Assembly (NCBI RefSeq): GCF_900119165.1
Contig: NZ_FPJG01000006.1
Coordinates: forward strand, 5,084,001-5,148,000
Direction of reading: 5' to 3'
Length of the DNA: 64,000 nt
Origin: Amycolatopsis australiensis
GTDB taxonomy: Bacteria; Actinomycetota; Actinomycetes; Mycobacteriales; Pseudonocardiaceae
Numbering within the stretch: the stretch's first letter is position 1; each line of letters starts with the position of its first letter. The notes under the pieces were generated by a model. That model ran no database searches. It saw nothing but the letters and a program-made list of their open reading frames with translations, and was not told where the DNA came from. The translations under genes were made by a program, and so were the position numbers. Shown here piece by piece: positions 59,622-64,000 of the stretch.

Positions 59622-60011
59622 TCAGTGCCAGTATTCGGCGCGGCGCCACACCATGGCGGCGAGCATCAGCGGGAACATCACCACGTGCCCGGTGCCCATC
59701 ACCGTCGCGCCGTCGACCGCCCCGAACCAGTACGGGACCAGCAGCGCGGCGAACGGCAGGTACATCACGGCGGCCATCTCGGCGATCCGCGGCCACGAGT
59801 GGCGGCGCAGCAGCATCGCCGCGGTCATCGCGACGGTCATGTCCGTGGCCATCACGAGGGCGCCGGCGTCCGGGCGGACCAGCCAGGACGGCGGCCACAG
59901 CGGCTGCAGCACCACCATCCCGACGAGCATGGCGGCGACCATTTCGGCGTAGTGGCTGGTGAACCGGGCGAGCTTGCGGGTGGTGCTCCGGGGCGGTGCG
60001 GTGGTGGTCAT
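59622..60011 (-). CDS. Small conserved integral membrane protein
   Basis: A 129-residue protein with about four helices: MVAAMLVGMVVLQPLW, GALVMATDMTVAMTAAMLL, IAEMAAVMYLPFAALLVPYWFG and GHVVMFPLMLAAMVW. Rich in Met near the membrane. Similar actinobacterial proteins are sometimes named flagellar FliP-like, which I doubt. GGAGGGACCC precedes the ATG. One base separates its stop from the start of the DJ-1/PfpI gene, so the two formed an operon. Confidence 0.72.
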   Translation of the reverse strand: MTTTAPPRSTTRKLARFTSHYAEMVAAMLVGMVVLQPLWPPSWLVRPDAGALVMATDMTVAMTAAMLLRRHSWPRIAEMAAVMYLPFAALLVPYWFGAVDGATVMGTGHVVMFPLMLAAMVWRRAEYWH

Positions 60012-60101
60012 GGGTCCCTCCAGGGTTGCTCCCGGACGAGGATCCCGGGTGCCTGCCGTGCCTTGACGTGCCGGAAGTCACGACCCGGGTCATGTGACCG
60101 T

Positions 60102-60755
60102 TCAGAACAGCCCGAGGTCGCGGGCGCGCAGCGCGGCCTGGGTGCGGTCACGGGCGCCGAGCTTGCCGAGCACGTTCGTCACGTGGTTCTTCACCGTGCC
60201 CTCGGCCAAGAACAGCTTCGCGGCGATCTCCCGGTTGCTGCGGCCGTCCGCGAGCAGGCGCAGCACGTCGAGCTCCCGCTCCGACAACGGCACCACCAGC
60301 GGCTGCGGACGCGGCCCCGGCGCGTCGGGCAGCTGCACGAACCGCGCGACCACCTTCGCGGCGACGGACGGCTGCAGCACCGACTCCCCGCGCGCGGCGG
60401 CGACCACCGCTTCGACCAGCCTGGCCGACGAGACGTCCTTGAGCAGGTACCCGACCGCACCCGCGCGTAGAGCGGCGAAGACGTCCTCGTCGTCGTCGAA
60501 CGTGGTCAGCGCGATGACCCGGACACCGGGGTGCTCCAGGCGCAGCCGCCGGGTCGCCGCGACCCCGTCGAGGACCGGCATGCGCAGGTCCATCAGGACG
60601 ACGTCGGGCGCCAGCGCGGCGGCGCGGCGCAGGGCTTCGTCGCCGTCGCCCGCCTCGCCGACGACCTCGATGCCGTCGTTGGTGGCCAGCAACGTGGCGA
60701 GGGCTTCGCGGAACAGCGCCTGGTCGTCGACGAGCAGGACGCGGACCGGCGTCAT
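60102..60755 (-). CDS. NarL/FixJ-type response regulator
   Basis: A 217-residue two-component regulator. The receiver domain has Asp10, Asp11, the phosphoacceptor Asp56 (LMDLRMP) and the switch Thr/Lys (ALTTFDDDE, GYLLKDVS). The C-terminal LuxR helix-turn-helix is LSERELDVLRLLADGRSNREIAAKLFLAEGTVKNHVTNVLGKLG. Its ATG overlaps the kinase stop as ATGA. Targets may include the adjacent membrane-protein operon (inference). Confidence 0.93.
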   Translation of the reverse strand: MTPVRVLLVDDQALFREALATLLATNDGIEVVGEAGDGDEALRRAAALAPDVVLMDLRMPVLDGVAATRRLRLEHPGVRVIALTTFDDDEDVFAALRAGAVGYLLKDVSSARLVEAVVAAARGESVLQPSVAAKVVARFVQLPDAPGPRPQPLVVPLSERELDVLRLLADGRSNREIAAKLFLAEGTVKNHVTNVLGKLGARDRTQAALRARDLGLF

Positions 60756-61846
60756 CGCGGAACCTCCATGCGCAGCGTGCTGCCTTCGCCCGGCGCCGAG
60801 GTGAATTCGAGCGTGCCCCCGAGGTGCGCGGCGCGTTCCTGCAGTCCCAGCAGGCCGAACCCCGTCGTCCGGCCGCCGTCCGTGCCGGCGCCGTCGTCAC
60901 GGACCTCGACCCGCACCGAGCCGCCGGTGTAGTCCAGCACGACGTCGGCGCGTCCGGCCGACGCGTGCTTGCGGACGTTCGTCAGTCCTTCCTGCGCCGC
61001 CCGGTAGAGCGCCTCGCGGTGCTCTTCCGGCAGGTCTCGTTCGACGCCGGACACCGTCAGCCCGGCCGGCACCCCGGCGGCGGAGGTCTCGGCGACCAGT
61101 GCCTGCAGCGCTTCCGGCAGCGGCGGCGCCGACCGCGGTTCGCGCAACGCCGTGACCGAGCGGCGCACCTCGGCCAGGGCGGCCTCGGCCTGTTCCTGCG
61201 CCTTCGCCAGGACTTCGTCGGCCTTGGCCGGATCGGTCGGCAGCACCGCCCGCGCGGCCTTGACCTGCATCTGGACGACGGTCAGCGCATGCCCGAGCCC
61301 GTCGTGGATGTCGCGCGCGACGCGGTTGCGCTCCTGCGCGGTCGCCAGCCGTTCCGCCTGGGCGGCGTAACCGCGCAGCTTCCCGTGGGCCTCGGCGAGT
61401 TCGCCGCGGGAGCGCTGTTCGCGCAGCAGCAGTTCGGTGATCACCGCCGCGAACAGCACGGAAACGAGCGTGCCGAGCCCTTCCCGCAAGCCCTCGCCGA
61501 GCGACATCCCGAGGTGCACCAGCGGCACCACGGCGATGACGAGCGCGATCACCGGCAGCGGCAGCCGCAGCAGCACGCACTGGCTGACCAGTACCACGAG
61601 GAACAGCGTCGTCCCGACCCCGGCGTCGATCGTGAACGTCACGAAGGCCAGCGGCAGCGCCACGACGACGTACGCGGCCGCCCACGCCCGGCCGCCCCGG
61701 GTCCGCACCCAGCCGAAGCCGGCGATGGCCAGCGCCGCGAAGACCGCGCCGAGCACGAGGGCGGCCACGGGCTCCCCGGAGCCGAGGACCCCGAGCACGA
61801 TCGAGAGGAAGGCGCCGCAGGTCAGCACCCCGAGGGCCCGGTTCAC
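60752..61846 (-). CDS. Sensor histidine kinase (NarX/DesK-type, HisKA_3)
   Basis: A 364-residue kinase with five to six N-terminal helices (about residues 1-125), a short coiled coil, the HisKA_3 box ERNRVARDIHDGLGHALTVVQMQ with the phospho-His, and a C-terminal ATPase (AAQEGLTNVRKHA, VRDDGAGTDGGRTTGFGLLGLQERA). I chose GTG 61846 (VNRALGVLTCGAF), which begins just before the first helix; GTG 61924 would add 26 polar residues. It lacks a large extracellular domain, so it probably senses an intramembrane or envelope cue. Confidence 0.9.
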   Translation of the reverse strand: MNRALGVLTCGAFLSIVLGVLGSGEPVAALVLGAVFAALAIAGFGWVRTRGGRAWAAAYVVVALPLAFVTFTIDAGVGTTLFLVVLVSQCVLLRLPLPVIALVIAVVPLVHLGMSLGEGLREGLGTLVSVLFAAVITELLLREQRSRGELAEAHGKLRGYAAQAERLATAQERNRVARDIHDGLGHALTVVQMQVKAARAVLPTDPAKADEVLAKAQEQAEAALAEVRRSVTALREPRSAPPLPEALQALVAETSAAGVPAGLTVSGVERDLPEEHREALYRAAQEGLTNVRKHASAGRADVVLDYTGGSVRVEVRDDGAGTDGGRTTGFGLLGLQERAAHLGGTLEFTSAPGEGSTLRMEVPR

Positions 61847-61984
61847 GGTGTCACTCTGGGGGTTCCGGCGTCCGCGGTCAACCACTCCCGCGGAAGGGAA
61901 AGCGCTCTCCGTTCGCCCGGCCACGTCCCGGCGAAGCCCGTAGGGTGGAACCGGCGGCGAAGCCGAGACGGGAGTCCGACATCG

Positions 61985-64000
61985 ATGTCAGTCCTCTGGG
62001 GCGTGTCTTTCGACGCGACGGCGCTGTCCGGGGTCGTGGTCGAGTTCCTCAAGACGGCGGGCCGGCTCGCCGGGCGGCGGGTGCACCTCGATCTGGGCTA
62101 CGACATCAAAACCGACAAGGGCGCGTTCTTCCGCCCTTACCGCGACGAAGCCGGGCTGCTGCCCGGCTGGGTCACGCTCGACCGCGTCGCGGGTACCGGC
62201 GAAATCCGCGGGTACGACCGGGCGTTCGCCGAGCGGGTCCTGCGGGAGTTCGTCCAGGGCGGGGACGGCAGGCTGTGGCCGGAGATCGACCGGATCGCCG
62301 GCGAGCTGGCCGGGAAGATCGTCGCCACGTGGGAACGTCTCGGCGTCACGATGGTGATGGTGGAGAACGGGACCCTGCCGGAGAACGTCACCTACACCGA
62401 AGCGCTCTACCGGGCGATCGACCGCTACGGCGGCCGCCACCGGCTCGGCCGGTTCGTCTTCTGGCGCGACCACGACCTGATGTGGCAGAGCGAGCCGGGG
62501 ATCGCCAAGTACGGCCGGTTCCCGTACCCGGGCGTCCCCGCGCCGCGGAACTCGCCGCACATCCACTACTTCGCGCTGCACGAGCACGCGAAAGCCGAGA
62601 CGCTGCGGTGGGTGCCGGACCTGCGGAACATCGACGTGCTGCCCAACGCGTTCACCATCGCGCCGGCGCGGATCGACGGGCGCAACGCGGGCTTCCGGCG
62701 CGACCACGGAATTCCCGGCGACGTCCCGCTGCTGGCCCGGATCACGCGGATCATCCCGCAGAAGCGCCTCGACCGGGACCTCCACCTGCTCGCGCTGCTG
62801 CCCGGCGTCTGGCTGTTCGTCGCCGGCGACACCGCCGAAGCGCCTGCCGAGCACGCGCGCCTCGTGCGGCTCGCGACCCGGCTCGGCGTCCGCGACCGCG
62901 TCGTGTTCGGCGGCTGGCTCACCCCGTACGACACGACCGTGCCCGGCCGGTACTCGGTGCGCGACCTGCTCGCGCACGCGACCGTCGTGTCCTTCCTGAC
63001 CTCCTACGACTACGAGAGCTACGGCAACCCGGTGAGCGAGGCGATCGCGTCCGGGACGCCGTACATCACCAGCGGATACGAGCTGTACGACGTCGTCTAC
63101 GGCCGCGCGGGGTTCCGCGCGCCGGTACTGGACATCCGGGCCCGGGACCTGCCGGACGAGCCGTTCGCGCGGGAAGTGGCCGAGCTGATCACCGACGAAG
63201 GGAAACGAGCCGAAGTGGTGCGGGCGAACTCCGAACTCGGGCGGGCGCGCTTCGGCGCCGACGTCGTCGGCGACCTGGTCGAGCGGCTCTACCCGCCGCC
63301 GATGGGGGCGGGCACGCGGCTGAGCGTCGTGCTGCCGGTCTACAACGAGGCCGCGAACCTGCCGGAGGTCCTGCGCACGCTGCACGACCAGCGCGACGGC
63401 GACGGGCCGCTCGACAAGAGCCGCTACGAAGTCGTCCTGGTGGACAACAACTCCACCGACGACACCGTCGCCGTCGCGCACGCCTTCGCGGCCGACCACC
63501 CCGATCTGGCGCTGCACGTCGTCCACGAGGCCGAGCAGGGCGTCTCGTGCGCGCGGCGGGCGGGCATGGACTTCGCCGCGGCGCGCAGCCGGAACCGGCC
63601 CGACACCGACCCGGGCGAGCGGTTCTACCTCGTCTCGGCCGACGCCGACTGCCGGGTGGACGCGCACTGGCTGGGCGAGCTGTTCGCCGCGATGGAGGCG
63701 AGCAAGGCGGCGATCGGCGTCTGCGACTACTACTACGACGCCGGACACTTCACCGGGCGCCCGCGCCTGTGGGACGCCATCCGGAAGACCCTGCGGTGCC
63801 GTGCCGTCACGTTCTCGCTGTTCGGCGGCTTCCCGGACGGCAAGGGCTTCGCCGTCGAGCGCGACGCCTACGAGCGCGCCGGCGGTATCGAGATCTTCTA
63901 CCAGCTGCGGGACGGCGAGTTCGTCAGCCACCTCTCCGACGACTGGGACTTCGGCATCAAGGTCGCGTGCGGCGGCGACGCGATCACCTACGCCCCGCGT
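61985..64000 (+). CDS. Fused GT4-like and GT2 glycosyltransferase (3' end outside the window)
   Basis: At least 672 residues, still open at the edge. The N-terminal half (to about residue 430) is a GT-B-type retaining transferase: LARITRIIPQKRLDRDLHLL, WLFVAGDT and SYDYESYGNPVSEAIASGTPYI carry the GT4 sugar-nucleotide site. From about residue 445 a GT-A family 2 domain starts: RLSVVLPVYNEAANLPEVL, VVLVDNNSTDDT, EQGVSCARRAG and the metal-binding SADADCR. The ATG is preceded by GGAGTCCGACATCG. Fusion suggests two successive transfers on one glycan, perhaps for cell-wall or secreted polysaccharide. Confidence 0.85.
   Translation, partial: MSVLWGVSFDATALSGVVVEFLKTAGRLAGRRVHLDLGYDIKTDKGAFFRPYRDEAGLLPGWVTLDRVAGTGEIRGYDRAFAERVLREFVQGGDGRLWPEIDRIAGELAGKIVATWERLGVTMVMVENGTLPENVTYTEALYRAIDRYGGRHRLGRFVFWRDHDLMWQSEPGIAKYGRFPYPGVPAPRNSPHIHYFALHEHAKAETLRWVPDLRNIDVLPNAFTIAPARIDGRNAGFRRDHGIPGDVPLLARITRIIPQKRLDRDLHLLALLPGVWLFVAGDTAEAPAEHARLVRLATRLGVRDRVVFGGWLTPYDTTVPGRYSVRDLLAHATVVSFLTSYDYESYGNPVSEAIASGTPYITSGYELYDVVYGRAGFRAPVLDIRARDLPDEPFAREVAELITDEGKRAEVVRANSELGRARFGADVVGDLVERLYPPPMGAGTRLSVVLPVYNEAANLPEVLRTLHDQRDGDGPLDKSRYEVVLVDNNSTDDTVAVAHAFAADHPDLALHVVHEAEQGVSCARRAGMDFAAARSRNRPDTDPGERFYLVSADADCRVDAHWLGELFAAMEASKAAIGVCDYYYDAGHFTGRPRLWDAIRKTLRCRAVTFSLFGGFPDGKGFAVERDAYERAGGIEIFYQLRDGEFVSHLSDDWDFGIKVACGGDAITYAPR

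Noticed and set aside
61988..63931. 647-codon frame antisense to the glycosyltransferase
   Set aside because: The plus strand encodes clear GT4 and GT2 motifs; the minus frame is a compositional shadow.

Overview
The window is about 73% GC, with C/G-ending codons, many GTG starts and dense ATGA/GTGA gene overlaps. Its families (SigB-type promoters, MT0933-type antitoxin, DUF2795, VanZ-RDD, actinobacterial selenocysteine formate dehydrogenase, PucR regulator, Tat-exported glycosidase) point to a Pseudonocardiaceae-like actinomycete, most probably Amycolatopsis or a close relative. This is inferred from gene content; no 16S gene is present.

Layout. 0-7.3 kb: small conserved proteins, an orphan 855-aa membrane/TPR protein, a phenylacetate-CoA-ligase-like adenylating enzyme divergent from a MarR regulator, and an Ala/Pro/Val repeat protein. 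7.4-12.4 kb: a secreted glutaminase-type protein with a ricin-B tail, then a tightly overlapped three-gene polyamine operon (PLP decarboxylase, speD, speE-like). 12.4-16.4 kb: a decayed patch with broken DUF4360, MMPL and metallo-beta-lactamase-fold genes. 16.5-26.4 kb: anti-sigma-type ATPase, VanZ-RDD protein, stress proteins, LTA-synthase-like sulfatase, S1 protease, a hydrolase/TetR operon with its operator, a M15 peptidase, and a VOC/DoxX pair. 27-34 kb: several regulator/oxidoreductase units (TetR-monooxygenase-hydrolase, PucR, LysR with DJ-1 and NAD(P)H oxidoreductase), then rimO and a class A beta-lactamase.

37.9-47.0 kb is the centrepiece: a complete selenocysteine locus. selD diverges from tRNA-Sec, whose CCA end shares a base with the selA start codon. 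selB and a three-subunit formate dehydrogenase follow; its catalytic subunit has an in-frame UGA (Sec190) with a bacterial SECIS hairpin directly behind it. So the machinery that makes and inserts selenocysteine sits beside the enzyme that uses it.

47.1-52.8 kb: a CsbD stress protein, a seven-gene Mrp/Mnh-type antiporter operon on the minus strand with MbhD- and MnhB-like subunits instead of a full MrpA, and a CPA1 Na+/H+ antiporter. 53-64 kb: zinc-ribbon protein, P450, a large secreted alpha-L-rhamnosidase with LacI-type operators, a wrecked DJ-1/PfpI gene holding a 21-G run and a perfect 20-bp hairpin, a NarL-type two-component system, and a GT4-GT2 fusion glycosyltransferase running off the end.

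Six strong and one weaker match to the SigB/SigF promoter (GNNT-N15/16-GGGTA) lie upstream of the repeat protein, a PPOX-type protein, DUF2795, fdnG, CsbD, the antiporter operon and the P450. This suggests a shared stress/stationary-phase regulon; three of these promoters imply almost leaderless transcripts.
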